Source of the DNA: Atribacterota bacterium
GTDB taxonomy: Bacteria; Atribacterota; Atribacteria; Atribacterales; Caldatribacteriaceae
NCBI GenBank assembly: GCA_039638595.1
Contig: JBDIWM010000005.1
Location: 1 to 64,000 of the forward strand
Direction: 5' to 3'
Length of the DNA stretch: 64,000 nucleotides
Below are positions 7,504 to 16,333 of this stretch, piece after piece. Each line of letters starts with the position of its first letter. The first letter of the stretch is position 1. A program made the position numbers and the translations under genes. The notes under the pieces are model-generated. The model had not been told where the DNA came from, did not search any database, and was given only the letters and a program-made list of their open reading frames with translations.

Positions 7504-8277
7504 ATGCACAGTGTGGTGAAAAAAAGATTTAAGGTCCTGGCCTGCCAAGTGTTTCGTCGCGAGCTTTCCTTTTTGAGTTCCCAAATAGAAAACTTTTGCG
7601 AAGTCGAGTTTATTTCCTTTGGACTTCACAATACCCCGCAAAAACTTAGAGAATTCCTTCAAAAGAAAATAAACCAGGTTCAAAAGCAAACTTTTTTTTA
7701 TCCCGAAATTGGCACTGAATATGGATACGACTATGAGGGCATTATCCTGGTATACGGATTGTGCAGCAACGGCACGGACGGCATTTATTCCCCATCATAT
7801 CCCCTGGTTATCCCTCGCGCCCATGATTGCATTACGCTCCTTCTGGGCTCCAAGGAAAAGTACGAACAGTACATCCAAATCCACCGGGGTGTTTACTGGT
7901 ACTCCTCGGGCTGGATTGAACACTCCATCCAGCCAGGACCAGAACGCTGGAAACTCATTTATCAAGCCTATGCCAATAAATATGGACCAGAAAATGCCGA
8001 ATATCTCATGCAGTTAGAGAATAACTGGCAGCGGGAATATTCCTGGGCAGTATACATCAAATGGGGCTTCCCTGTCGACCAAAAATATCAGGATTTCACC
8101 AGAGAGTGCGCCCAGGCTTTAGGATGGAATTACGAGAGTATCGACGGAGATTCACGTCTTCTGTGGGATCTTCTTTCGGGAAACTGGGATACGGAACGAT
8201 TCGTCGTTCTCAAACCTGGAGAAACATTACAAGCCAGCGGTAATGAAAGTATTTTTTGCCAGGGTTGTGTTCGGTAA
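7504..8277 (+). CDS. DUF1638 protein
   Basis: 257 residues, full length for DUF1638. Recognisable features are FKVLACQVFRREL at the N-terminus, the central GIILVYGLCSNGT and the PRAHDCITLLLGSKEKY segment, with conserved Cys and His that could bind a metal. A single C-terminal CQGC pair follows. The family is found mainly in methanogens and anaerobic bacteria with corrinoid methyl transfer, and its biochemical role is not established. Here it stands alone behind its own promoter, with no methyltransferase or corrinoid protein nearby. It ends one base before the convergent zinc-ribbon gene. Confidence 0.8.
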   Translation: MHSVVKKRFKVLACQVFRRELSFLSSQIENFCEVEFISFGLHNTPQKLREFLQKKINQVQKQTFFYPEIGTEYGYDYEGIILVYGLCSNGTDGIYSPSYPLVIPRAHDCITLLLGSKEKYEQYIQIHRGVYWYSSGWIEHSIQPGPERWKLIYQAYANKYGPENAEYLMQLENNWQREYSWAVYIKWGFPVDQKYQDFTRECAQALGWNYESIDGDSRLLWDLLSGNWDTERFVVLKPGETLQASGNESIFCQGCVR

Positions 8278-8278
8278 T

Positions 8279-8593
8279 TTAATCATCCTGAAGCGATTCC
8301 AGTTCTTTTAAAATTCGGTAGGGCTTGGTTACAATCCGAAATGGAATACTGCTGAAAAAGGAGAAGAGGTCTTTTTCATATTCTTCAGTAAGGCGTCGAG
8401 GTTTGGTGAGTACTCTCTTGAGTAAATCTTCTCCATAGAGCGTAAGAAGCTTTTTTTGGTCAAAACTCACCTCAAGACCGCACTCCTCACATCGTATGAT
8501 ACGGATTACTTCCCCCTGATACACCACGCTATGGAGTGTATCCTTTTGACAGCGTAAACAGGTCAAAGAGGTCTTCATTTTTTCTTTTTCCAA
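8279..8593 (-). CDS. Small zinc-ribbon-like protein
   Basis: 104 residues if the TTG at 8593 is used, chosen because AGGGGTGAT lies at the right distance. The first ATG, at 8578, gives 99. Two CxxC pairs (CLRCQ and CEECG, about 25 residues apart) form a probable zinc ribbon, followed by a charged helical tail. It resembles the short 'bh protein' type found in anaerobic Firmicutes, whose function is unknown. It follows the homoserine dehydrogenase gene closely and is probably the last gene of that operon. Confidence 0.6.
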   Translation of the reverse strand: MEKEKMKTSLTCLRCQKDTLHSVVYQGEVIRIIRCEECGLEVSFDQKKLLTLYGEDLLKRVLTKPRRLTEEYEKDLFSFFSSIPFRIVTKPYRILKELESLQDD

Positions 8594-8615
8594 ACCATCA
8601 CCCCTTTCCTCAGGT

Positions 8616-9911
8616 TTAACTCCCCTGCTCCACGCGAATTGCATAGACATCCTGTACAACTTCCAGCTTTTTAATCTTCTCCAGAGAATTACGGAGTTTT
8701 TCCTCAACCACATCATGAGTCAGGAAATAGATATTGGTCAACCTTCCTGGAGTACTTACCGGTTGCTTCACGGCCTGCAAACTGACCCCAGCTTCACCAA
8801 ACTGCGTCGCAATTTTACCCAGAACACCGGGAACATCCAGAGCCAAAACTCGGACGCAGTATCGAGTAACAAGCTCATTGATGGACCGAACTTCTAGCTC
8901 ACAGGTACAGGTACATCCAACTCTGCCTTTGCACCGGAACTGGATATTCCGAATAGCCTCAATGATATCTCCCACCAAAGCACTCCCTGTTGCTTCCCCT
9001 CCAGCCCCGGGTCCACGAAACGTCAGTGCCCGAGTCTTTGACTTGATGTAGATGGCATTTTCCACACCATTCACGGTAGCCAGGGGGTGCTCAAGTGGTA
9101 AAAGTACCGGATGAACTCGAAGCTCAAGCTGTCCATCTATTTTCTTGGAAATGGCAAGGAGCTTGACTGCAAAACCGAGCTCATTAGCAAAATCGATATC
9201 CTCCGGAATCAACCGAGTAATGCCTTCCCGAAACACCTTTTCCACATCCACCTTAGTGTGAAAGCAAAGGGAGGCCAGAATGGCAATTTTATACGCGGCA
9301 TCGAAAGCTTCCACATCCATGGTTGGCACAGGCTCGGCGTACCCTCTTTTTTGAGCTTCATAAAGAGCATTTTGGTACGAAGATTTATAAAGAGACATTT
9401 CCGAAAGGATAAAATTCGTGGTTCCGTTAACAATACCAATTACTTCCTCAATTTCATCTCCAACCAACTGTTCCTTGAGCGCGTGAATAATGGGAATACC
9501 CCCACCCACAGCTCCCTCAAAAAAAAGGTCTGTTTCCATCTCCCCGGCGATTTCCAGAAGCTCTCTACCCTTTTTAGCAATAAGCTCTTTGTTCGGTGTC
9601 ACCACACTTTTCCCATGCTGTAAAGCCTGAGCAACAATTTCAAACGCCGGTGAAACACCACCAATGGCTTCAACAACGATCTCAATTTCCGGATCCGTAA
9701 TCACTTCCAAGGGATCGTTTCCCTTCATCTCCGGTGGAAGAACCATATTCCGCTCTCGAATCCAGTCTTTATCAACCACTCGCTTTACCTGAATGGTTAC
9801 CCCTAACTCTTGCTCAATTTCTGGTTTGCGCTCCCACAGAACTTTTAGGGTCCCCGCTCCCACCGTACCGAAACCAATGACGCCAATGTGGACCGTTTTT
9901 TTCTCGTTCAT
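8616..9911 (-). CDS. hom: Homoserine dehydrogenase
   Basis: 431 residues from the ATG at 9911, with GAGGT upstream. The nucleotide-binding motif GVIGFGTVGAGT is at the N-terminus, the catalytic domain includes FFEGAVGGGIPII and GIVNGTTNFIL, and the C-terminal ~80 residues are an ACT domain (VLALDVPGVLGKIATQF). It reduces aspartate semialdehyde to homoserine with NAD(P)H, for threonine and methionine synthesis. The ACT domain implies feedback control, usually by threonine. It directly follows the ABC transporter ATPase gene (11 bases), so a transporter for an aspartate-family amino acid is plausible. Confidence 0.93.
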   Translation of the reverse strand: MNEKKTVHIGVIGFGTVGAGTLKVLWERKPEIEQELGVTIQVKRVVDKDWIRERNMVLPPEMKGNDPLEVITDPEIEIVVEAIGGVSPAFEIVAQALQHGKSVVTPNKELIAKKGRELLEIAGEMETDLFFEGAVGGGIPIIHALKEQLVGDEIEEVIGIVNGTTNFILSEMSLYKSSYQNALYEAQKRGYAEPVPTMDVEAFDAAYKIAILASLCFHTKVDVEKVFREGITRLIPEDIDFANELGFAVKLLAISKKIDGQLELRVHPVLLPLEHPLATVNGVENAIYIKSKTRALTFRGPGAGGEATGSALVGDIIEAIRNIQFRCKGRVGCTCTCELEVRSINELVTRYCVRVLALDVPGVLGKIATQFGEAGVSLQAVKQPVSTPGRLTNIYFLTHDVVEEKLRNSLEKIKKLEVVQDVYAIRVEQGS

Positions 9912-9922
9912 TATGCTTGACC

Positions 9923-10663
9923 TCAAATATTGATAACTTTACCCAAAAAAGCCCTCGTTCTGGGACTTTTTGGACGGTAAAAAATCTCCTCGGGGGTACC
10001 TTCTTCCACGATTTTCCCCTCATCAAGGTAAATCACCCGGTGAGAAACCTCTTTTGCAAACCCCATCTCGTGCGTCACAACGATCATGGTCATACCCTCC
10101 TTAGCCAGTTCTTTCATGACATCCAGTACATCGTTGACCGTTTCGGGGTCTAAGGCAGAAGTGGGTTCGTCAAACATCATCACCTTAGGATTCATCGCCA
10201 AAGACCGGGCAATAGCAACTCTTTGCTTCTGTCCACCGGACAATTGAGAGGGATACGCATACGCTTTGTCTTCGAGTCCCACCTTACTCAGGAAATTCAA
10301 TGCAATGGCTTCAGCTTCTTTTCGAGGTACTCTTTTCACCTTTTGAGGAGCCAGTACAATATTTTCCATGACCGTCATATGAGGAAAAAGATTAAAATTC
10401 TGAAAAATCATGCCAATTGATTGCCGTAATTTATGAAGGTTGGTATTTTTACCGTTGACGGTTACCCCATCAACGATAATTTCTCCACCCTGAATCGATT
10501 CCAACCCATTCAGGCATCGCAAAAAGGTGCTTTTTCCCGAACCTGAAGCTCCTATGATCGCCACCACTTCACCAAAACGAACCTTGAGATTAATGTCCTT
10601 GAGCACGTGATGTTTTCCAAAATATTTATTGAGATCCCTTACATCAATAATCCACTCACTCAC
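9923..10663 (-). CDS. Polar amino-acid ABC transporter, ATP-binding protein
   Basis: 246 residues with Walker [10 protein letters not shown], the Q-loop region [11 protein letters not shown], signature LSGGQKQR and Walker [15 protein letters not shown], the usual length for GlnQ/ArtP/HisP-type ATPases. It hydrolyses ATP to drive uptake through the adjacent permease. It starts with GTG inside the end of the permease gene (8-base overlap). The substrate is not fixed by the sequence. Confidence 0.9.
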   Translation of the reverse strand: MSEWIIDVRDLNKYFGKHHVLKDINLKVRFGEVVAIIGASGSGKSTFLRCLNGLESIQGGEIIVDGVTVNGKNTNLHKLRQSIGMIFQNFNLFPHMTVMENIVLAPQKVKRVPRKEAEAIALNFLSKVGLEDKAYAYPSQLSGGQKQRVAIARSLAMNPKVMMFDEPTSALDPETVNDVLDVMKELAKEGMTMIVVTHEMGFAKEVSHRVIYLDEGKIVEEGTPEEIFYRPKSPRTRAFLGKVINI

Positions 10664-11312
10664 TATAACGTAACCTTCCTTCTGAATACTTGACTACCCG
10701 GGAGATCGCATACGTCATGACAAAATAAAATAAAGCCACACCACTCCAGATCTCAAAGGACTTAAAAGTTCTGGTAATGATAATCTGACCAGTTCTGGTG
10801 AGCTCAGCAATCGCGATGGTCGAAACGAGGGATGAATCCTTAAGCAGGGCAATAAACTCGTTCCCCAGGGGGGGAAGAATGCGTACAAAAGCCTGAGGGA
10901 GTATCACATGGTACATTGCCTGCCACCAGGTCATCCCTAGGGACAGCGCTGCTTCCATCTGTCCCTGGGCAATCGACTCAATTCCACCTCGTACAATCTC
11001 ACCCACATAGGCACCACTGTTGATACCCATAGCAATAATGCCGGCCACAAAGGGGTCAAGATTTAACCCAAGAGCCGGTAAACCAAAATAAACCAGGAAA
11101 ATCTGCACCAGAAGCGGTGTTCCCCTTACCAGCTCAATATATACCGAAGAAATGGCTCTCAAAAACGCATTGGGCCACACTCTCGCCAAACCAGCCAAGA
11201 CACCAATAACGAGTCCTATTACGATGGAAAGCACAGTAACCCGAAGCGTAACCGTTGCCCCCCAAAATAAGGAAGGAAGCGCTCTATAGAGAGCTAATGC
11301 GTCAAAATTCAA
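10656..11312 (-). CDS. Polar amino-acid ABC transporter, permease
   Basis: 218 residues starting at a TTG with AGGAGAGG upstream. It has five predicted membrane helices and the EAA-loop region [21 protein letters not shown] typical of His/Glu/Gln/Arg permeases. Probably a homodimer, since only one permease gene is present. It lies 14 bases after the binding-protein gene. Confidence 0.88.
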   Translation of the reverse strand: MNFDALALYRALPSLFWGATVTLRVTVLSIVIGLVIGVLAGLARVWPNAFLRAISSVYIELVRGTPLLVQIFLVYFGLPALGLNLDPFVAGIIAMGINSGAYVGEIVRGGIESIAQGQMEAALSLGMTWWQAMYHVILPQAFVRILPPLGNEFIALLKDSSLVSTIAIAELTRTGQIIITRTFKSFEIWSGVALFYFVMTYAISRVVKYSEGRLRYSE

Positions 11313-11326
11313 ATGGAACCTCTCCT

Positions 11327-12097
11327 TTACCTTTTAACTTCTCCAAACCATTTCCTGTAGATTTCGTCGTACTCACCGGACTCTCTAATTTTCTGTAATG
11401 CCTGATTAATAGCTGCTAAAAGTTCGGTATCATCTTTGCGCAACGTTACCCCATATTTTTCTTCTCCTTCTCGAAAAGTGGCTACAATTTCCATATCCGG
11501 GAGAATCTTCATCCGGTAGGAAACTTCGGATAGGTCGTTAACCACAGCGTCCGCCCTTCCATTCATAACTTCCATGTAAGCCTTGTCAATGGTATCAAAC
11601 CGCTTTACTTCTACTCCTTCGATTTCACTCACTGCCAGGTCTCCTGTGGTTCCAATTTGGACTGCCACCACTTTCCCCACCAGGTCTTCCGGCCCTTTAA
11701 TGGATTCTTTACCCTTCTTGACGGCGATAGCCTGGGAAGTTACGTAATAGGGATCGCTCATGGCTTTCGATTTCAATCGTTCCTCAGTAATGGAAGTCGA
11801 AGACATGATAATATCAAACTTTTTAGCATCGAGTGCAGGGAAAATTCCATCCCAGGCGGTGTCGATGAATTCCGCCTCCACCCCCAGCTCTCGAGCAATA
11901 GCCCTTCCCAGATCAATGTCAAACCCCACAATGTCCCCCTTTTCATCATGAAATTCCATGGGAGGATAGGTTGCATCGGTACCGATGATCAATTTTCCCC
12001 GGACCTTAATATCATCAAGCGTGGAAGCGAAAACAGACCCACTTCCAAAAACACATGCAAGGGAAAAGACTAGAATGAAGATAAGCCACTTTTTCAT
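11327..12097 (-). CDS. Polar amino-acid ABC transporter, substrate-binding protein
   Basis: 256 residues with an N-terminal signal peptide (KKWLIFILVFSLACVFG, cleavage likely near AS-TLDDIK). A family 3 periplasmic binding domain follows, beginning GKLIIGTDATYPPMEF and including the hinge segment IGTTGDLAV. It captures an amino acid outside the membrane for the permease downstream. It is the first gene of the operon, directly behind a consensus promoter. Family 3 proteins with an EFIDTAWDGIFPAL segment bind Gln, Arg, His or cystine; I cannot choose. Confidence 0.88.
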   Translation of the reverse strand: MKKWLIFILVFSLACVFGSGSVFASTLDDIKVRGKLIIGTDATYPPMEFHDEKGDIVGFDIDLGRAIARELGVEAEFIDTAWDGIFPALDAKKFDIIMSSTSITEERLKSKAMSDPYYVTSQAIAVKKGKESIKGPEDLVGKVVAVQIGTTGDLAVSEIEGVEVKRFDTIDKAYMEVMNGRADAVVNDLSEVSYRMKILPDMEIVATFREGEEKYGVTLRKDDTELLAAINQALQKIRESGEYDEIYRKWFGEVKR

Positions 12098-12122
12098 GTC
12101 ACAAATCCCCCTTTTTTTGGGA

Positions 12123-12151
12123 ATAATATATTGTTTTTACCCGAGTGTCAA
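12123..12151 (-). promoter_or_regulatory. Promoter of the amino-acid transporter / hom operon
   Basis: Minus-strand TTGACA (12146-12151), a 17-base spacer, TATTAT (12123-12128), then AAAGGGGGAT as ribosome binding site before the ATG at 12097. The -35 box is perfect. Confidence 0.8.
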
Positions 12152-12224
12152 CGAAGATTTCCAAAAAGAATCGTGTCCACCTACTCAAAACACCTTCTCT
12201 CCTTCAAGAGATGTCCATATATCA

Positions 12225-12252
12225 TTCACTCTTGCTGCCCCTCTGTGATAAT
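12225..12252 (+). promoter_or_regulatory. Putative promoter of the phosphoglucose isomerase gene
   Basis: TTCACT (12225-12230), a 16-base spacer and GATAAT (12247-12252) with TGT before it. The GTG start at 12291 has AGGAGG upstream. It is back-to-back with the amino-acid transporter promoter. Confidence 0.4.
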
Positions 12253-12290
12253 ATTTTTATACCTCAACATATAAAACAGGAGGAACAACG

Positions 12291-13979
12291 GTGAAAAGCA
12301 ATATCAATGTTTTTTTGGGAACTGCGGAAGAGAGTATCAAAACAGCACTTGAAAATCTTGCCAAGGGAAAAATCATCGAACGCATCTGGCAAAAAGATCA
12401 CACTGTGTGGAAAAAAGACCCTCAGGAAATCCACAATCGTCTTGACTGGCTTACAATTGTGGAGGAAATCGAACCCCAAATAGGAACATTACAGGAATTT
12501 GCTCTTGAACTCCATCAGGAAGGATTTCAACAGGCTTTTTTGCTGGGCATGGGAGGGTCAAGTCTCGCTCCGGAACTCTTTGCCCGGGTATTGCCACGGA
12601 GGAGTAATGCCCTCGAACTTTTGGTGCTTGATACCACCGATGCCGAAACGATTTCCCGCTACACCCAGATTGCTAACCAGAAAAAAACCCTGTACATCGT
12701 TTCCACAAAGTCGGGAAACACTTTAGAAACGCTCATGCTTTTCCGCCACTTTTTTGCTCTGGTGCAAAGGAAAGGTGGGGAAAGCGCCGGGCAATACTTC
12801 GTGGCTATCACCGATCCTGGAAGTCCCTTGGTTGACCTGGCACAACAGCACCGTTTCCGCAAAGTTTTTCTCAACAACCCGAATATCGGTGGACGCTACT
12901 CGGCCTTTTCTCTTTTTGGTCTTGTTCCAGCAAGTCTAACTGGAGTTAATCTCCATCGCCTTCTCAATTCAGCGAAAGAAGGAATGCAACAATGTTTGCC
13001 AAATCTCTCTTTAGAAGAAAACTACGGAGCCCTTCTGGGAAGCATGATGGGTGTGCTGGCTGAAAAAGGCCAGAACAAACCTACGTTTTTCTTTTCCCCA
13101 CAGCAGTGGAAAAGTTTTGGAGATTGGCTTGAGCAACTCATTGCCGAAAGTACTGGAAAAGAGGGAAAAGGTATCCTCCCAGTTATTGAACACGCTCCTT
13201 GCCCGATACACCAGTATGGGGAAGACCGATGGTTTGTAATGATTGGCGATACTCAGAATCCTTTTATGGAACAACTTTCACAAGAAATGCGTAAGGCAAA
13301 TTGTCCTTTTTTCCATGCCGAATTACCTGATCCGCACACCCTGGGAGAACAGATGTTTCTGTGGGAATTTGCCACAGCCGTTGCCGGTTACTTTTTAGGA
13401 ATCAACCCCTTTGATCAGCCCAACGTGGAAGAAACAAAAATACTCACCAAGAAGAGAATTCATAACACCCAGACACTACCTGATAGGGGTGCGCTTCTCC
13501 TCAACGAAGCGATTACGGTCATTCCTGATCATTCCGCCTCGTCACCTCAGGAAGCTTTTTTTAACCTTTTCCTGCAGCTTCCTCAAAATGGCTATATTGC
13601 CCTTCAAGCCTTCCTCCCCTACCGAAAACAGATTGAAGATGAACTCTGGAAAATTGCTTCTACCCTCAGAGACCGTATACGCCGTGCAGTGACCGTAGGG
13701 TTCGGCCCCCGTTTCCTCCACTCAACCGGGCAACTCCATAAAGGTGATGACGGAAAAGGAATTTTCATTCAGTTCCTGAGCGAAAACCCTTCACCACTTC
13801 CCATTCCAGGGGAACCTTTCGATTTCGACTTTTTGAAAAAAGCCCAGGCTTTTGGAGACCGCGAGGCCCTCCAGAACCGTGGCCGTCAAGTCATAACCTG
13901 CATTGTGAAAGAGCCAATTCCTGAATCACTGGCTACAATTCGAGCCATTTTCGAACATCTCCCCCTCACTGAGTGCTAA
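12291..13979 (+). CDS. pgi: Glucose-6-phosphate isomerase
   Basis: 562 residues. It has the SIS-fold signatures LGMGGSSLAPELF and STKSGNTLETL and the GGRYSAFSLFGLVPA segment, then a C-terminal region (FGPRFLHSTGQLHKGD) seen in the isomerase half of transaldolase-isomerase fusions. Here the transaldolase half is absent. It interconverts glucose-6-phosphate and fructose-6-phosphate in glycolysis. GTG start with a strong AGGAGG. It ends 14 bases inside the convergent hydrolase gene with no visible terminator. Confidence 0.9.
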   Translation: MKSNINVFLGTAEESIKTALENLAKGKIIERIWQKDHTVWKKDPQEIHNRLDWLTIVEEIEPQIGTLQEFALELHQEGFQQAFLLGMGGSSLAPELFARVLPRRSNALELLVLDTTDAETISRYTQIANQKKTLYIVSTKSGNTLETLMLFRHFFALVQRKGGESAGQYFVAITDPGSPLVDLAQQHRFRKVFLNNPNIGGRYSAFSLFGLVPASLTGVNLHRLLNSAKEGMQQCLPNLSLEENYGALLGSMMGVLAEKGQNKPTFFFSPQQWKSFGDWLEQLIAESTGKEGKGILPVIEHAPCPIHQYGEDRWFVMIGDTQNPFMEQLSQEMRKANCPFFHAELPDPHTLGEQMFLWEFATAVAGYFLGINPFDQPNVEETKILTKKRIHNTQTLPDRGALLLNEAITVIPDHSASSPQEAFFNLFLQLPQNGYIALQAFLPYRKQIEDELWKIASTLRDRIRRAVTVGFGPRFLHSTGQLHKGDDGKGIFIQFLSENPSPLPIPGEPFDFDFLKKAQAFGDREALQNRGRQVITCIVKEPIPESLATIRAIFEHLPLTEC

Positions 13980-14919
13980 AGAATTGAACCATTAAAGAGT
14001 AGACCTCCTCGGGATGCGTTTCCATGGGGCAATGCGAGGCACCTTTAATAATATAAAGGGGGGTTTCAGGAAAGAACTTTTGAAATCTCTTTGCTTGCTT
14101 GCTGGGAATGACGCGGTCTTTTTCGCCCCATATGAGTAAAAAAGGAGGATGAGGTTTCCCGCGAAATGGGGAAAGTCTTAAAAAAGATGCTTGATTCGTT
14201 AAGCTCAGAAGGCTTCGAGCAGTGCCTTTACGCTGTAGTGGACGGAAGTACCCTTCTACCTCCTCAGCAGTTGGTTTTCGGCCATACGCCGAAGAAAGAC
14301 TACGTCGAATGTTCGAACGAGAGAGAAAAACATTGCGAATGAAGGTAATCCAGCATTGCTTTGTCAGGGGAAAGGAAGTAAAGATTTTTAGAAGGTGGAA
14401 TGAACGAGCTCCCAGGGCGGCATCAATGAGCACCGCACTATAAAATCTTTCCGGTGTTTCCATAGCCATTAGAAAAGCCGTACTGCCTCCCATGGAATGA
14501 CCAACAAGATGCCACTTTTCATTTGCAACCGACTTGGGAATGACTTCACGATCCAGAGCGTGCAGAAAGTCTAAAAGCAAACGCGCCCGATTTTCGGACT
14601 CATGAACCTTCCCTACCACCCTTTCACTGTAGCCAAAACCAGGAAGGTCAATGGCCACTACCACATACCCTGCCTGCGTCAGAAAAGAAGGAGCAAATCG
14701 CCAGGAAAATGTTGAGCCGCCCAGGCCATGGATAAGGAGCACTTTCCCCCTCGGTAAGGGTGGAAACCATATCTGATAATGTAAAGAACCGCTGTCACTC
14801 CTCCAAAATCGACCATTTTCAAAAGGTGACACTTGCTCCTGAGCCCGCCCTTCCTGGATCACCATCAGAGAAAAAACCAAAAGACAGAAAAAAGTAAACC
14901 ATCGCTCAATCCGCATCAC
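13966..14919 (-). CDS. Secreted or membrane-anchored alpha/beta hydrolase
   Basis: 317 residues with an N-terminal signal-like segment (WFTFFCLLVFSLMVIQ). The alpha/beta-hydrolase core has the oxyanion motif LIHGLGGS, nucleophile elbow GHSMGGS, acid in WGEKDRVIP and the catalytic His in GASHCPMETHPEE. Likely an esterase or lipase-like enzyme acting outside the cytoplasm; the substrate is unknown. The start overlaps the stop of mutY by four bases, so the two are coupled, though no functional link is evident. Confidence 0.82.
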   Translation of the reverse strand: MMRIERWFTFFCLLVFSLMVIQEGRAQEQVSPFENGRFWRSDSGSLHYQIWFPPLPRGKVLLIHGLGGSTFSWRFAPSFLTQAGYVVVAIDLPGFGYSERVVGKVHESENRARLLLDFLHALDREVIPKSVANEKWHLVGHSMGGSTAFLMAMETPERFYSAVLIDAALGARSFHLLKIFTSFPLTKQCWITFIRNVFLSRSNIRRSLSSAYGRKPTAEEVEGYFRPLQRKGTARSLLSLTNQASFLRLSPFRGKPHPPFLLIWGEKDRVIPSKQAKRFQKFFPETPLYIIKGASHCPMETHPEEVYSLMVQFFSTQ

Positions 14920-15959
14920 GTATTCATCCCCCGCTTTCCCATAATAAATTTTTGAAAAAGCCTGAACGCCTTGCGATGGAATGATGAAAAAGGGTATTGC
15001 TCAAGGTGGTCGATGTGTTTCCAAACATAACCCCCCAAAGAAAGAGGCCACCCGTTCACATCGATGAAAAATATCCGGGCCTTCACCTGGCGATTACAGT
15101 ACCCATGGTCAATCTCTCCTACCCATTCTGGAACAGAACCAGAACTTAAACCATGCTTGAAAATCAATTCATCCAAGGAGGCGTTCTCCTGCCAGGGAAA
15201 CTCCCATAAACCACCAAAAAACCCTTTTTCAGGACGTTTTCGAACAAGTACCTGACCATCTCGATGGTAGAAAACAATCACGGCTTCCACAGTTTCACGA
15301 GTGCGTGCTCGACGAACCGGTCTTATACATTGAGTGTTCCGCTGAAAAGCGAAACACTCTTCCTTCACCGGACAGAGCACACAGCGAGGCTTACGGGGAA
15401 CACAGACCATAGCCCCCAAATCCATAATTGCCTGATTCACAAGACGCGCCTCTCCTTTTTGAACCAGAGAAGCCCCAAAATCGAAAATCGCCGTTTGAGC
15501 TTTTTTGGTTTCTACAGGAAGAGAAAGGTCTAAGATACGGGCAAAAACCCGTATTGCATTCCCATCGATTGCTGGATATGGTTGATTGTAAGCAATACTT
15601 AAAATCGCGCAGGCGGTATAGCGTCCAACTCCTGGAAGTTTGCAGAGCGCATTGTACTCTTCAGGAAATTTTCCCTCGAATTTTTTCACCAACTCTTTAG
15701 CCGTCTCGTGCATGTACCGAGGTCGAGTATAGTATCCCAAGCCTTCCCAGACCCTTAATAGTTCTTCCAGAGGAACCTTGGAAAGAGTGAAAACATCTGG
15801 AAAATACTGCATCCAGAGAAGGTAACGGGGGATGACCCGTTCAACCTGAGTCTGGCAGAGCATAGTCTCAGCAACCCACACGCTGTAGGGGGAGTAATCT
15901 TCCCTCCAGGGAAGTGCCCGTCCTTCTTTATGAAACCACTGAAGAAGTTTGGTATACAC
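14916..15959 (-). CDS. mutY: A/G-specific adenine glycosylase
   Basis: 347 residues. It has the HhH-GPD domain with the catalytic segment AETMLCQTQVERVIPRY and LPGVGRYTACAIL (helix-hairpin-helix), the conserved Asp in AIDGNAIRVFARIL, and a [4Fe-4S] loop CVPRKPRCVLCPVKEEC. A C-terminal NUDIX-like domain (VLVRKRPEKGFFGGLWEFPW) recognises 8-oxoguanine. It removes adenine mispaired with 8-oxoG. Full length for MutY. Confidence 0.93.
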   Translation of the reverse strand: MYTKLLQWFHKEGRALPWREDYSPYSVWVAETMLCQTQVERVIPRYLLWMQYFPDVFTLSKVPLEELLRVWEGLGYYTRPRYMHETAKELVKKFEGKFPEEYNALCKLPGVGRYTACAILSIAYNQPYPAIDGNAIRVFARILDLSLPVETKKAQTAIFDFGASLVQKGEARLVNQAIMDLGAMVCVPRKPRCVLCPVKEECFAFQRNTQCIRPVRRARTRETVEAVIVFYHRDGQVLVRKRPEKGFFGGLWEFPWQENASLDELIFKHGLSSGSVPEWVGEIDHGYCNRQVKARIFFIDVNGWPLSLGGYVWKHIDHLEQYPFSSFHRKAFRLFQKFIMGKRGMNT

Positions 15960-16022
15960 TTTTTACTCTCGTTCAGATATGATTAAATAATCAATAATAA
16001 AAACAGTGAAAAAGGAGCAAAT

Positions 16023-16292
16023 ATGCCCATGTCCAGCCGAACAATCCGTAATGAAGAAGTTCAAAAAATCATCGTCACCATACCTGAAAATCATCACCAC
16101 ATACGTACCGCAATTCTCCTCAACGATGGGACGGAACTCGTTTTCCAGGAAGCAACCATCGCCAATCTCCTTCGAGCCTATACTACGGTGAAGACGCATC
16201 CCTCCATTACAAAAGTAGTTCTGGTGGGACAAAGGGTACTGATGCGAAAAGAGGGGTATGCCGAATGGCAGCTCTTGGAAGAAACCCAGTAG
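16023..16292 (+). CDS. Small conserved-looking protein of unknown function
   Basis: 89 residues from an ATG at 16023 with AAGGAG nine bases before it; an AT-rich stretch upstream (15980-16010) could hold a promoter. The sequence is soluble and mixed alpha/beta: VQKIIVTIPENHHHIRTAIL, then LLNDGTELVFQEATIANL and a C-terminal strand TKVVLVGQRVLM. It is divergent from mutY and preferred over the opposing frame on the minus strand because of its ribosome binding site and protein-like composition. I do not recognise the family. Confidence 0.6.
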   Translation: MPMSSRTIRNEEVQKIIVTIPENHHHIRTAILLNDGTELVFQEATIANLLRAYTTVKTHPSITKVVLVGQRVLMRKEGYAEWQLLEETQ

Positions 16293-16333
16293 AAGGAAGA
16301 AAGTCTATTTCCGAAGAAATCATGGTTTTTGAT

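Noticed and set aside
6528-7505. PHP phosphatase extended by 57 residues
   Set aside because: The extension covers the divergent promoter region; GGAGGTG precedes the ATG at 7334.
12291-13979. Transaldolase-isomerase fusion
   Set aside because: The C-terminal isomerase half matches, but no transaldolase domain is present at the N-terminus.
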